64,000 nucleotides of DNA from positions 1-64,000 of the forward strand of contig NZ_MIET01000032.1 of the NCBI RefSeq assembly GCF_003590335.1, given 5' to 3'. Made by a program: the position numbers and the translations under genes. A model generated the notes under the pieces. The model saw only the letters and a program-made list of their open reading frames with translations, was not told the DNA's origin and did no database searches. Below, one piece after another: positions 16,529 to 26,255 of this stretch. How positions within the stretch are numbered: the first letter of the stretch is position 1; each line of letters opens with the position of its first letter. The DNA is from Pseudoalteromonas sp. MSK9-3. Its GTDB lineage: Bacteria; Pseudomonadota; Gammaproteobacteria; Enterobacterales; Alteromonadaceae.

Positions 16529-18223
16529 ATGTCTTATACCGTCGCTGAGTTTATAACTCTTAGACTAAAACAACTCGGTTGTTATCACGTATTCGGAGTA
16601 CCAGGCACTTCTTGCTCCGACTTTATCGACAGCCTTGTTGTCGACCCAGATATGAAATTCATTAACAGCGTCAATGAATTAGAAGCCGGCTATGCCGCAG
16701 ATGGTTATGGAAGGCAAGGCTCATTAGGTGCCGTATCTGTGGCCTATGGTGTAGGTACTCTGAGTATGGCCAATGGCGTTGCCAGTGCCTTAACTGAAAG
16801 AGTTCCTCTGGCAGTGATCAATGGTGGTCCAACAGACAAAGACCTGCGTTTAGAAGCTCAATATGATGTTTTATTTGCACACTCTACAGGTTTTGGAAAA
16901 ACAGACCTCAATGTATTTAAAGAATTAACCCTCGCAGCAGAAGAGATCCGAGTTGTCGAAGGCGCAGCTGATCGTATTGATCACCTGTTAATAACAGCCA
17001 TAGAGCAGTCTGGACCTATCTATATTGAAATCCCTCAAGATATGTGGAAAAAGCCGATCGGCGACTTCTCTCCAACCCTCTCTTACAGCGCTAAACGCTT
17101 TGACTTAGGTGTGAAGCCATTCATTACTGCTGTTGTTGATAAATTAGAACAAGCAACAAGCCCAATCGTGATACTTGGTGCTGAGTTAGTGCGCTTTGGA
17201 CTCATCGACGAGGCACTGCAATTTGTTGAATCTCAAAACCTTCCATTTTATACCACCCTCTTATCCAAGTCCCTGGTAAGTGAATCCCACCCATTATTTT
17301 GTGGGGTATATGACAGTGATCTAGCTCCATCAACTGTCACCCGGGGTGTTGAGTCATCTGATTGTGTTATTGCTTTAGGGTGTTTGTTCGGTATAGATCA
17401 CCGATACATGGTGACATCACTCGCAGACAAGTTAATCCGAGTCGCTTTTAACAAAGCGATGCACGGCAGTAAAGTGCTGCCTAAGCTGTCTTTAGGCACG
17501 AGTTTAGAGGCACTTAATAAGCTTCCTAAAATCGTTGTAGAAAACAGAGAGATTTCATCTGTAGCTGGGCTGTCTTATCAAGAAAGACGCGCTAAATGGG
17601 GAGCCAAATTAGCACCTGATTCCTACACAGGGACACTAGGCCATGATGGCATATTTGCGGCAATTGGGGATTTTTTAGATGAGGTTAAATCTCCCTACTA
17701 TATTTGTTTGGATACATGCTTAGCCAGCTTCCCCGGCGCAGATATTCCCGTTACCGACACTCAATGCTTTTTGGCAAACCCTATCTGGTTATCTATCGGT
17801 CAAGGCACCCCTGCTGCAATTGGCGCTTACTACGCTACACAGAAGCGGCCGTTAATTGTTACAGGTGATGGCGGTTTCCAAATGGTGTCTCAGGCATTTT
17901 CTTCTTTTGTGCAAGATAATATACCGGCTATTGTGGTCATTATTGATAATGGCTCATATGCAATTGAGCAATTTCTTATTGATGGTTCATTCTTTACCGA
18001 ACCCGGTACTCCCCCTCTAGATTATGTCATGTTAAACGGATGGAAATATGAAAATATGCCACATGTTTACAATGGCGGTATTGGCCTGCGAGTAACAACT
18101 TACCAAGACCTACTTGGCGCGCTGCAATACGCTCATGCTCGCCCTGATCAGCCCTGTGTGATTGCAGCACAGATCCCTATGACTGACCTTCCCGCAGAAA
18201 ACCGCGAGTTCTTAGGTATTTAA
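16529..18223 (+). CDS. ThDP-dependent 2-oxo-acid decarboxylase (pyruvate/indolepyruvate decarboxylase family)
   Basis: 564 residues, typical of the family. E50 in VNELEAGYAADGYGR is the conserved cofactor-activating glutamate. The ThDP/Mg motif GDGGF (446-450) runs to DN at 473-474. In the decarboxylase subgroup the usual HH pair of the active site is here A117-H118 (FAHSTG), so the first histidine is missing. That pair helps aldehyde release in pyruvate decarboxylases, so this enzyme may favour carboligation or unusual substrates. It lies 12 bases after the amino-acid oxidase, implying amino acid to 2-oxo acid to aldehyde or acyloin. AAGGAAA precedes the ATG. Confidence 0.82.
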   Translation: MSYTVAEFITLRLKQLGCYHVFGVPGTSCSDFIDSLVVDPDMKFINSVNELEAGYAADGYGRQGSLGAVSVAYGVGTLSMANGVASALTERVPLAVINGGPTDKDLRLEAQYDVLFAHSTGFGKTDLNVFKELTLAAEEIRVVEGAADRIDHLLITAIEQSGPIYIEIPQDMWKKPIGDFSPTLSYSAKRFDLGVKPFITAVVDKLEQATSPIVILGAELVRFGLIDEALQFVESQNLPFYTTLLSKSLVSESHPLFCGVYDSDLAPSTVTRGVESSDCVIALGCLFGIDHRYMVTSLADKLIRVAFNKAMHGSKVLPKLSLGTSLEALNKLPKIVVENREISSVAGLSYQERRAKWGAKLAPDSYTGTLGHDGIFAAIGDFLDEVKSPYYICLDTCLASFPGADIPVTDTQCFLANPIWLSIGQGTPAAIGAYYATQKRPLIVTGDGGFQMVSQAFSSFVQDNIPAIVVIIDNGSYAIEQFLIDGSFFTEPGTPPLDYVMLNGWKYENMPHVYNGGIGLRVTTYQDLLGALQYAHARPDQPCVIAAQIPMTDLPAENREFLGI

Positions 18224-18269
18224 CATGTACTACTAGGCGAAATGCCACTTTGATTACAAGGATGAAAAA

Positions 18270-19199
18270 ATGATATTGTCGCGGCGCACATTTTTAAAAA
18301 GCAGTTTAGCACTTGCAGGAGTCACCAGTTTGAGTGCTGCTGCATCGCCATTGCTTAGAGCCGTATTGAATGAGGATAATAGCTATCGCGCTGTCTATCT
18401 CAATAAATATCGCCAAACCCAATTAATTGAGTTATTGGCAAAACAATTACATATTTATCTCGACTCAGACATTCATGACCGGGCAATTGACTGTGTCGAA
18501 ATGTTTGATGACGAAGGTGTAATTTATCAGCAGCTCGCTAATTTACTTGCAAAAAGTGCTATCAATCTGAATTTAACAAATATGCACCGCTACCAAGACC
18601 AACAAGTTCTGTTGACGACTTTTTTAAATGACTTAACAAGTAAAACCCCCATTGACGGATATGTAAGTTTTGGTCTTCCCAGTGGTAACTTCGACCCTAT
18701 CAGCCATGTTCCTAAGGTAAACGGCACAAAGTTTACTGTTACTCAAACAGTGCCCACCCTGTTCACTCCGCTAGAACGTGCAGATTTTGTGGGCATATCA
18801 TCTCCAACTGAAGTAAGCCAAGATGATATAGGCATCGTAAATCAGCATCAAACCCAATTTGCAGCACTTTACGACGGCCCACATAACTACTCCCAAAAAG
18901 AGTTTAGTGCGTTAATGCAACGTTTAATAAGCACGATGCCTAATAATGGGTACTTAGCAATGCGCTTGTTCGATGTAAGGCAGCCTATTGATAATCATTT
19001 TGTGTCTGTCTTTAACGACTGGAGCAACTTATTAAGTGGAAAGTCTTGGCAAGAAGCTAAAGCGCAAAGAGCGCGACTGCAATCTATTCAGGCATGGCAC
19101 AGTGAAGTCGCCAAATTTGGCTTTCGTATTAAAAACACGCACTCCTTAGCCCCTGATAGCGTTCTTCCTGAGTACTTGGCAATCTATGAAAAGGTTTAA
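18270..19199 (+). CDS. Tat-exported protein of unknown function
   Basis: 309 residues. The N-terminus LSRRTFLKSSLALAGVT is a twin-arginine signal with an SRRTFLK core and an Ala-rich cleavage region near residue 26. The mature part has no family I recognise and contains few cysteines, so it is not an obvious iron-sulfur protein. Mid-protein text such as VSFGLPSGNFDP and GYLAMRLFDVRQP is enzyme-like but not diagnostic. Tat export implies folding before export, often with a cofactor. It is co-oriented with the oxidase/decarboxylase pair and 6 bases ahead of another Tat protein. Confidence 0.6.
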   Translation: MILSRRTFLKSSLALAGVTSLSAAASPLLRAVLNEDNSYRAVYLNKYRQTQLIELLAKQLHIYLDSDIHDRAIDCVEMFDDEGVIYQQLANLLAKSAINLNLTNMHRYQDQQVLLTTFLNDLTSKTPIDGYVSFGLPSGNFDPISHVPKVNGTKFTVTQTVPTLFTPLERADFVGISSPTEVSQDDIGIVNQHQTQFAALYDGPHNYSQKEFSALMQRLISTMPNNGYLAMRLFDVRQPIDNHFVSVFNDWSNLLSGKSWQEAKAQRARLQSIQAWHSEVAKFGFRIKNTHSLAPDSVLPEYLAIYEKV

Positions 19200-19205
19200 T
19201 AATAA

Positions 19206-20216
19206 ATGCAAAATATAAAAGAGAATGGTCTTTCTAGACGTTCATTTCTGAAAACAACCGGCTTGGGTGTTGGCATTTTAGCAGCCAGTGCACCGAGTAT
19301 GGCTTTACATAACACTGTACATACACAAAAAGGTGCTGTCGCCACTGGCACACTCAAAAATGCGGGGTTATTAGAACACGCACAAGTGTATGAGCAGTAT
19401 GCGACTCTGGCAAATGCGCTCGAGTTACCCAATATGAACCACAGTAAAGTATTAATCGTGTTGGGGGCTGTCGCCTCTCTTCCTTATCCTCACAGTGTGG
19501 ATAATAAATTGCTATTTGCCAGCTTAAAGCATTTAGCGATGCAAGGTATACAAGCCAAGGATATCACCATTGCCTACTCAGCCCCCCATAACTTGGAGAC
19601 GTCGTCAGCATTCTTTCATGCAGCTCAACAAGCTTTTGGGGCAAAAAATAATTTACCCAATTATATAAATACACGTGATCTAAAAGAGTGGCATTCACTC
19701 AACTTAAATAACGCATTACCTACTATAAACGTGTTGCCTCAGGCTGCTGCCGCTGATCACATTTTGTACTTAGGACAACTCACCGATGAAGCTGGGTTAT
19801 TAACTACCCCGCAACACGTCATCGCCAATGTATTGCTCGAAGACAGATCCGTATCTCAATACGCAGACCACCTAGATAATTTAATTGAATTACAAGCCGT
19901 ATTTGATGCGGTTTATGCCAAAGTGAGTTTGATTGCCAATAATACAACACGCTTTATTGCTGAATCTTTGACTGGAAAACGTGAAACAATACAAGTCCAC
20001 CCAGGTATACTCAATATGTCTAATAGCATGACAAGTCAGCGTATTTTTTCACAAAGCTACTTTAATGCTCTAATGAACAAGCCAACTAAACGAGCCTCTA
20101 TTGCATCTGAGTTGACTTGGTTACAACACGGTAAAACCCGGGATCCATTAACAGTGCAAACGATTGAGTCAGCACTCGCTAAATCCGGTGTCGAACTAAA
20201 AACAATACAAATATAA
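19206..20216 (+). CDS. Second Tat-exported protein of unknown function
   Basis: 336 residues with a twin-arginine signal (LSRRSFLKTTGLGVGILAAS; cleavage near SMA). The mature protein is not recognised. Phrases such as KVLIVLGAVASLP, DHILYLGQLTDEAGLLTTP and VIANVLL recall the layout of DUF362-type proteins, but I cannot support that assignment. No clear Shine-Dalgarno is seen, and it begins 6 bases after the preceding stop, so translational coupling is likely. Last gene of the oxidase/decarboxylase run. Confidence 0.6.
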   Translation: MQNIKENGLSRRSFLKTTGLGVGILAASAPSMALHNTVHTQKGAVATGTLKNAGLLEHAQVYEQYATLANALELPNMNHSKVLIVLGAVASLPYPHSVDNKLLFASLKHLAMQGIQAKDITIAYSAPHNLETSSAFFHAAQQAFGAKNNLPNYINTRDLKEWHSLNLNNALPTINVLPQAAAADHILYLGQLTDEAGLLTTPQHVIANVLLEDRSVSQYADHLDNLIELQAVFDAVYAKVSLIANNTTRFIAESLTGKRETIQVHPGILNMSNSMTSQRIFSQSYFNALMNKPTKRASIASELTWLQHGKTRDPLTVQTIESALAKSGVELKTIQI

Positions 20217-20279
20217 CTGTCATCTGCATCATGGGCTTACAGGTTCGCCTAGATGATGTGACATAAATAAACGATAAAA

Positions 20280-20380
20280 CAATATGAGCGCATAAATGCG
20301 CTCATATTGCTTATTAGATCTTATTAAGCGGGTCGAAGTTGCTTTAGCCGCAACATTGCTACCAAAGCGATAGCAAACAC
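20280..20380. repeat. 101-bp direct repeat, copy 1: remnant of a permease 3' end plus terminator
   Basis: Matches 23347-23447 at 98 of 101 positions, same orientation. It contains the hairpin ATATGAGCGCAT / ATGCGCTCATAT (about 20283-20308, a probable bidirectional terminator). On the minus strand it also contains the last codons of the ABC permease (reading FAIALVAMLRLKQLRPA then stop) with no gene attached: just upstream the reading diverges from the true gene. It is therefore a partial duplicate. The two copies bracket the ankyrin/TPR gene. Confidence 0.85.
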
Positions 20381-20456
20381 GAAAATAGAGTCTCCACATT
20401 CGTATAAGTAAGATAGCGAAATGGCGAGTCAATGAACCAATCATATTAACACTTGT

Positions 20457-23225
20457 TTATCGCAATACCGTCTTGGCGCATTCTTGTGCTTTCAATTGAA
20501 TCGGGGAATTTGAAACATCAACCATAAATGTTGAAACCTTATAGTTATCAACCAAAAAGATAGAGTCTTGTAACGTCAAATTTGCATTTATACTTTGCGT
20601 TTCTTGTATAGCCAAAGCCGAAAACTGAGCCGGTAAGTCAGCTTTATGTAGTAAATGTAGTTTACCCGCTTTCTTAAAATAACCTTGATAAACTCCATCT
20701 TGTAAAGTACATGTAGATCCACTTTTTGCCTGTAACGAAAAAACTTTCAATACCTTTTTGGCTCGATAGGTAGTCGGGTATATCTCATAAGATTGAATAA
20801 AAAGTTCTAATGGTGCTCTAGTGCAAAAACTAAAACCACTAACCTGTGTATACCCTTCACTTTGACACACCAACGCCATATTAAAATAAGCTGATGCCTT
20901 TTCCTTTACTGGCGTGTCAAAATCAAAAATGACACGTCGTATGATGAGTAACGCTTCATTAAATTTACCCAGCTTCATAAGGGTTAATGCATAATTATTG
21001 AGCGCTCTAGCATTATAAGGTTGATACTCAACTGCTTCTTTAAATACACTAGCGGCAGCATCATAGCTCTTTTTAGAGAAAAGCTGCTCACCTTTTAAAT
21101 TAAGCTTTTTAGCTATGTCTGCCACTTTACCTGGTGACGGTAAACCTAATAGAGTCACTAGCTCGTTTTTATCAGCTTTCGTTAAATAATTATTCTCAAA
21201 TTTCGACAACCAATCTATTGGATATTCAATTCGTTCAGCTCCTTTGCTACGATCAATTGCATTGTGATGTTTCTTCGCACCTTCGCTTACTAAAAGCTTG
21301 ATCACTTCTATACTTGCATACCTTACGGCGTAATGCAGGGCGGACATATTGTCTGTGGAAAGAGTAAAAAGGCAATCGTCAGTGGGAATTATAGTGCCTG
21401 CATTAACATCAGCACCTGCAGCTAATAACATTTTTACAGCCTCTAAGTTATTATTTTGAGCCGCATACATCAGCGCAGTTTTACCAAACATATTTGCTGA
21501 ATTAGGATCAAAACCAGATTCTAGTAAATACTGCAATGCCTCAGGGTAGATTATCGCCACATTCAACACACTCTCTTTAAGCTTATTATCATTACGCTTT
21601 TGAACTTTTGAGATATTAATTTTTCTGATCTTAGCCATAGGCTGACGGAGTAGAATAGCTCGTCGTAATGCAACTTCTTCTGATGTGTTATACGGATTAT
21701 ATGTACTAAAATAAACTCCTGAACTTACTGCTTGCTTTACTGCTAAAGATGCTTTTTCCTTTGCATCCTCAACGCTCAATTCAAAACGGCTTTCGTAGTA
21801 ACGAGCAACCTCTGAGATCGCGACTTCAACCTCCGTAATATATTTATTAAAAGATGCATGTTCACTCACTCCCTGCAGCGCCCAAATGTCTAAAAAAGCA
21901 TAATCACTCTCAAAACTAGAACCTCCGGTCGAGTAACTATCTCCTTGAGTACTGGCAAGTTGAAAAGGTAATTTACTTATTGCACTGGAAACACTGTCTT
22001 TTCGCCAATCAACATAGTGTGCGCTGCCACAGTTACCTTCCTCTTTTATCAAGTTATTTGTGCGTCTTTTTAAATTACTTAACGTCTTTACCAACCGCCC
22101 ATCTGGCTTTATATCCTTCACAGAAAGCGCTGCTTTCATCTCATTACTGGCCTCTGGCCTAAAATGGGTTAGCCAAACATATGGTATGTCGCTTGGAATA
22201 TTATGTATATTACGGCCAGAATTTGGACCTTTATAGGGTACACCTTTCAGTGGCAGTTGCACGCCATTCGTTACCGTTTTTAATGCACCTTTTTCCACCA
22301 ATAGCTCTATAATATCTAAAGATGCAAAACGTGCAGCGTAATGCAAAACAGACACGTCATATTGAGATATTTGGTAATACCCGCAGCCTTGGTAATTAAG
22401 CTTTTTGGTTTTTGCATTTACATCTGCACCATATTCTAATAACAGCGCAACAGCTTGATATTGGTTTTTTTGTACTGCGTACATGAGTGGTGTTTTGTTA
22501 AACCGGTTTTTGTGATTTGGGTCAAAACCAATATTAAGCAAATGCTTGAGTGCCTCAGGGTATTCGACCGCAATAGATAAAATACTCTCCTCGTCAATAA
22601 ATGAGTCATCATCTTCATACGTGGATTGACTGTCTTTCAAGGCATTTTTATCTTTAAATTGCTGTATTTCAGATAGTGCACCGCTAGATAAAATGAGTTT
22701 TCGTAAAATATACAACTGCTGATTATGCATCGTATCGCGCGTGAAAGCATTTAAGTTACTGGTGATAACAATATTAATAGCTTCTTCTGATATTTTGGCT
22801 GCCACCTCTCGTTTATAGCCCATTTTTTTCTGGTAATAACGAGATAAAACATCTATGAGCTCTGCCTTTGTTTGTAAAAAGCTATGATAATCTTTATAGT
22901 CATCTAAATTATATAAAGACCATATCTCCATCCCGTCGAGAAATTGAGAATAAGCAATGTTTTCGCCTTGCTTTATATGTCTATCAATCAATTCACGCGG
23001 ATCGTTTTTTAATAGCTCTAGCTGATTAGAAATCGGATCTAATCTAGCACTATAATCACAGTTCTCTCCTTGCTTGACGAGAGATTTTGCACCTTGAAAA
23101 AACTGAGTGAATTTCATCTCAACTTCATCTAATAGAACATGGTGTGTACTCGCACTGGCGTAAGAATTTCCATTATAAAAAATAATAAGTACAAATAAAG
23201 AAAACGAAAACTTAAACAAAAACAA
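20457..23225 (-). CDS. Secreted ankyrin-repeat and TPR protein with internal duplication
   Basis: 922 residues with a Sec signal peptide (about 1-24). Two halves of roughly 340 residues share the same plan: YPEALKHLLNIGFDPN and NKTPLMYAVQKNQYQAV in the first, YPEALQYLLESGFDPN and GKTALMYAAQNNNLEAV in the second. Each continues into VLHYAARFAS/ALHYAVRYAS ankyrin units. After about residue 715 come TPR-like helices (YQPYNARALNNYALTLMKLG) and a C-terminal domain of unknown kind. Function is unknown; a periplasmic or extracellular protein-binding role is plausible. The gene is isolated between direct repeats of a neighbour's 3' end, which suggests it was inserted here. Confidence 0.75.
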   Translation of the reverse strand: MFLFKFSFSLFVLIIFYNGNSYASASTHHVLLDEVEMKFTQFFQGAKSLVKQGENCDYSARLDPISNQLELLKNDPRELIDRHIKQGENIAYSQFLDGMEIWSLYNLDDYKDYHSFLQTKAELIDVLSRYYQKKMGYKREVAAKISEEAINIVITSNLNAFTRDTMHNQQLYILRKLILSSGALSEIQQFKDKNALKDSQSTYEDDDSFIDEESILSIAVEYPEALKHLLNIGFDPNHKNRFNKTPLMYAVQKNQYQAVALLLEYGADVNAKTKKLNYQGCGYYQISQYDVSVLHYAARFASLDIIELLVEKGALKTVTNGVQLPLKGVPYKGPNSGRNIHNIPSDIPYVWLTHFRPEASNEMKAALSVKDIKPDGRLVKTLSNLKRRTNNLIKEEGNCGSAHYVDWRKDSVSSAISKLPFQLASTQGDSYSTGGSSFESDYAFLDIWALQGVSEHASFNKYITEVEVAISEVARYYESRFELSVEDAKEKASLAVKQAVSSGVYFSTYNPYNTSEEVALRRAILLRQPMAKIRKINISKVQKRNDNKLKESVLNVAIIYPEALQYLLESGFDPNSANMFGKTALMYAAQNNNLEAVKMLLAAGADVNAGTIIPTDDCLFTLSTDNMSALHYAVRYASIEVIKLLVSEGAKKHHNAIDRSKGAERIEYPIDWLSKFENNYLTKADKNELVTLLGLPSPGKVADIAKKLNLKGEQLFSKKSYDAAASVFKEAVEYQPYNARALNNYALTLMKLGKFNEALLIIRRVIFDFDTPVKEKASAYFNMALVCQSEGYTQVSGFSFCTRAPLELFIQSYEIYPTTYRAKKVLKVFSLQAKSGSTCTLQDGVYQGYFKKAGKLHLLHKADLPAQFSALAIQETQSINANLTLQDSIFLVDNYKVSTFMVDVSNSPIQLKAQECAKTVLR

Positions 23226-23346
23226 CCCCTCAATATAAAAACTACAATAAAGTAATCATTCTAACAGGAGGTTTATTTATTATTCCACAGTTTTGAAATT
23301 CAAGAAAAAAAGAATTACAAGCTAAAGTTAGGAAGTCGAAAGAAAG

Positions 23347-23447
23347 CAATATGAGCGCATAAATGCGCTCATATGGTTTATTAGATCTTATTAAGCGGGT
23401 CGAAGTTGCTTTAGCCGCAACATTGCCACCAAAGCGATAGCAAACAC
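23347..23447. repeat. 101-bp direct repeat, copy 2: true permease 3' end plus terminator
   Basis: This copy contains the genuine last 57 bases of the ABC permease gene (stop at 23391-23393, minus strand) and the hairpin ATATGAGCGCAT / ATGCGCTCATAT just beyond it. It is the presumed source of copy 1 at 20280-20380. The offset is 3067 bases. Confidence 0.85.
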
Positions 23448-24767
23448 ACACAACATACTAATAAACAGGGCCCACAGACTCTTTGAGGTACTATTCGTTA
23501 GCGCCGATGTTTTTGGATCAAACAAAATAAAGTTATCAACATCCTCTTTGCTAATGGCTTTATTGAAAAACAAATAGTCATAAAAGAAATGTCGTATTTC
23601 ACTGTGATAATTCACTATCTGTTGCTGATACTGTGCCTGATCACGACTGCTGGTATTCGCTAATTGGTTCAACTTAAGCTGAAAATATAACGCAGGAGAC
23701 AACGCACTTAAAGCTTGCAGTTGTGCGTGCCGGAGTGCATTGTTTTCAACATAATCTTGCCACTGCTGCTGCACCGCTAAGTCACTCATATGCTGTTGAG
23801 CATAATACCACTTCCATTCAAATGCATCGCCCAACGGAGCCGTGTCTTGCCAATGTGGTTCATGCTTTAAAAACTCATCCAAAATCGCTTGCTTGTTTTG
23901 GTCTTGCTCCCACCCATTATTAAGCACCATACGCTGCTCTAAACTCATTTCTAATGGCGCTTCGCTGTGAAACTGACTCGATAAGTACAAATGCACAGCA
24001 CCAGGGATCAACATTGCAAATAACACCCAGCTACTTAAGTATGCCAAGCTATTCACCACACTGCTTTTACCAAAGCTCATGATCAACCCAGCGACTGAAA
24101 ACCAGAACAACATGTATACACTGGTTGCAAGCAATACTACCCAAAAAACCGCATCAAAGGGTAAAGATAACAGCAACGCGGCACTTACGAGCAAGCTCAA
24201 TACCAGCAACCAAATAACAACGAACCGTAATGCAATTTGCTTACATACTTGACTAAATGCGCTCTTTGGTAATGCATTAAGCAATCGCCAACGGCCCGCA
24301 TGTTGTTCATCCGAAATTAAAGTTACGGTCATGATCCCAATCACCAAAGGTAATAGGTAAACCAATACAAAACCTAAATCGAGCCCACCCGTTCGTTGCT
24401 GAGAAGGGTTCACTATCTCTCGGTTAAATATTTGGCTTTGTAATGCCGTAGCACGAATTTTTGTTGCCACCATCGAAGATTGACTTTCTCCAACGAACAA
24501 AGCAGCCCAAGGACTTAACTGCCATTTCGTTGGCGCGCTGGCATAATAGGCCAATGAGCCTGCTTCCGGTAAAGATTCACGCTGAGTGACATGTTCTCGC
24601 TCTTTTTGAAAAACAATTTTCGATTTGTATTGATCAATACGAATGTTTTTATAGCCTTGCGCACCTTGGTATATGGCAAACACCCCAGATATCACAAAAA
24701 GGATCAGCACCAACTTATTGATTTTGCCTGAGAAGAGTCTCATACATTCAAGTTTAAACAGTAGCAT
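23391..24767 (-). CDS. ABC transporter permease 2 (ABC-2 type, large periplasmic loop)
   Basis: 458 residues. One membrane segment at about 17-36, then a large soluble loop with a second soluble region after about residue 270, and clusters of segments at about 135-260 and 430-450. This matches ABC-2 permeases of the DUF3526-like layout. The start overlaps the preceding permease gene by 14 bases, so the pair is co-translated and probably heterodimeric. With the upstream ATPase it forms an exporter; the substrate is unknown. The segment ISDEQHAGRWRLLNALP is the cytoplasmic coupling-type region also seen in the partner (ISGEQKSGTLRQLMSM). Confidence 0.75.
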   Translation of the reverse strand: MLLFKLECMRLFSGKINKLVLILFVISGVFAIYQGAQGYKNIRIDQYKSKIVFQKEREHVTQRESLPEAGSLAYYASAPTKWQLSPWAALFVGESQSSMVATKIRATALQSQIFNREIVNPSQQRTGGLDLGFVLVYLLPLVIGIMTVTLISDEQHAGRWRLLNALPKSAFSQVCKQIALRFVVIWLLVLSLLVSAALLLSLPFDAVFWVVLLATSVYMLFWFSVAGLIMSFGKSSVVNSLAYLSSWVLFAMLIPGAVHLYLSSQFHSEAPLEMSLEQRMVLNNGWEQDQNKQAILDEFLKHEPHWQDTAPLGDAFEWKWYYAQQHMSDLAVQQQWQDYVENNALRHAQLQALSALSPALYFQLKLNQLANTSSRDQAQYQQQIVNYHSEIRHFFYDYLFFNKAISKEDVDNFILFDPKTSALTNSTSKSLWALFISMLCVFAIALVAMLRLKQLRPA

Positions 24768-26196
24768 AAATCCTCCGCTGCATAATTTTGCTATTTAACG
24801 TGATGAACATAACCACCACCACGCACAGCGGCAGTAACCATAACCAAGAAAAGGGGTTAAGCGACCAATTTAAATTAGGTGCTTGATAATGAAAGGGCTT
24901 AAACTCTTGCCAATAAGATTTATGTACCTTTTGGTCTCTATCATTATGAAGGTGGATCTCATTGGTATGAAGCTTATTCAGTTTTTGAATTCTTGCATAA
25001 CGGTGCGCTTCAGCCTGTTGCTCAAAATCTAAAAAGTGCTTTGCATCAGTTCGGGTTAATGCCATTGAGAAATCACGCACAAACAAATAAGGGTTTAACC
25101 AATAGAATTGACGAATAAACTGCTGCTGAGCAGAAAACTGTGCGAGCTGCTTATCATAATGCTTATTGTGGATCTGCGCGTTTAACTTTTCGCCCTCTTG
25201 CATCACCAATCCTTTATAATTGATTGGCAGTTCCTCAATAGAATCAACCCCGTATTTTTTCAACGTGTCAGCTCTAAATTGATTAAAGTATGGATCATCT
25301 GGATTATGACTATTCCCCACCTTGCGGTTGTCTAGTTTTACCGTCAATTCAAAGTCATTTCGTTTTTGATGCGGATATTGATTATGGGCAAATTCAGCCA
25401 GCATACGCGGCATTAATATGGTCAATATAAACCATATTGACGTCAATAATACCAACGCTTGTTTTGGTTCTTTAACATAACTTGAAATGAGCAGTGTTAG
25501 GCCTATCCAAAATAAGCAATAGAGTAAATACACACCAAATAAAAGGAGTAGCCTAATAACCCCTTCAGAGGAAAATGCAGCGCCTGCATTCGTCGCCAAT
25601 ACCAATGAAAATATAAATACCGGTAAAATAAACAACACAGATAAAAACAAGTAACTGAGACTTTTACCTACGATGAGCGTTCTAAACGACACCCCCATCG
25701 ACATTAATTGTCGTAACGTGCCGCTCTTTTGCTCGCCACTAATACTGGCAAATCCTAAGCCAATGATCAGTAGTGGCCAAATCGTTAACAATATATTGGC
25801 ACTACTTAACTCTGAAAAGCGTAGCAATGTTCCGCCGTCTTGATCGTTGGCAAAATTGGCACTGTTTTGTTTATGTGCCTCTAAAAAAATACTGTCTCCT
25901 ACCCATGCGTTAACGCCTAAATCAAAAAAGCTCAGTGCACTGGGTGGACGAAATGCAAAATGTCCAAAATGCGCCACGCGATGTGGGTGCCTATCAGGCT
26001 GAGCTTGCCACTGTTGCTCTACTAAAGTTTGCGCTGCGGTTTGGGTTTGCACACTGTGTTGAAATTGCTGCCAACCCGTATACAAAGCAACGGCCAGTAG
26101 CAATTGGATCATGATGAAGAGTAGCCATAAGCTGGGGCTTTTGCGCTTACTGGCCAGCTCATGCCGAAATATCTTCATTACTTTTTTATTAATCAT
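24754..26196 (-). CDS. ABC transporter permease 1 (ABC-2 type, large periplasmic loop)
   Basis: 480 residues, homologous in plan to the next gene. First membrane segment at about 22-40, then a large periplasmic loop, ISGEQKSGTLRQLMSMG near 150, four or more membrane segments between about 170 and 270, a second large loop, and a last segment near 445-465. It follows the ATPase gene by 59 bases. In this locus the operon could export a metallophore or envelope component, but nothing in the sequence fixes the cargo. Confidence 0.75.
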   Translation of the reverse strand: MINKKVMKIFRHELASKRKSPSLWLLFIMIQLLLAVALYTGWQQFQHSVQTQTAAQTLVEQQWQAQPDRHPHRVAHFGHFAFRPPSALSFFDLGVNAWVGDSIFLEAHKQNSANFANDQDGGTLLRFSELSSANILLTIWPLLIIGLGFASISGEQKSGTLRQLMSMGVSFRTLIVGKSLSYLFLSVLFILPVFIFSLVLATNAGAAFSSEGVIRLLLLFGVYLLYCLFWIGLTLLISSYVKEPKQALVLLTSIWFILTILMPRMLAEFAHNQYPHQKRNDFELTVKLDNRKVGNSHNPDDPYFNQFRADTLKKYGVDSIEELPINYKGLVMQEGEKLNAQIHNKHYDKQLAQFSAQQQFIRQFYWLNPYLFVRDFSMALTRTDAKHFLDFEQQAEAHRYARIQKLNKLHTNEIHLHNDRDQKVHKSYWQEFKPFHYQAPNLNWSLNPFSWLWLLPLCVVVVMFITLNSKIMQRRIYATV

Positions 26197-26255
26197 GTAG
26201 ATGTACTTCCTGTATGAATACTTTCACAATCATGTAACGTACTAATTAAACTCGA

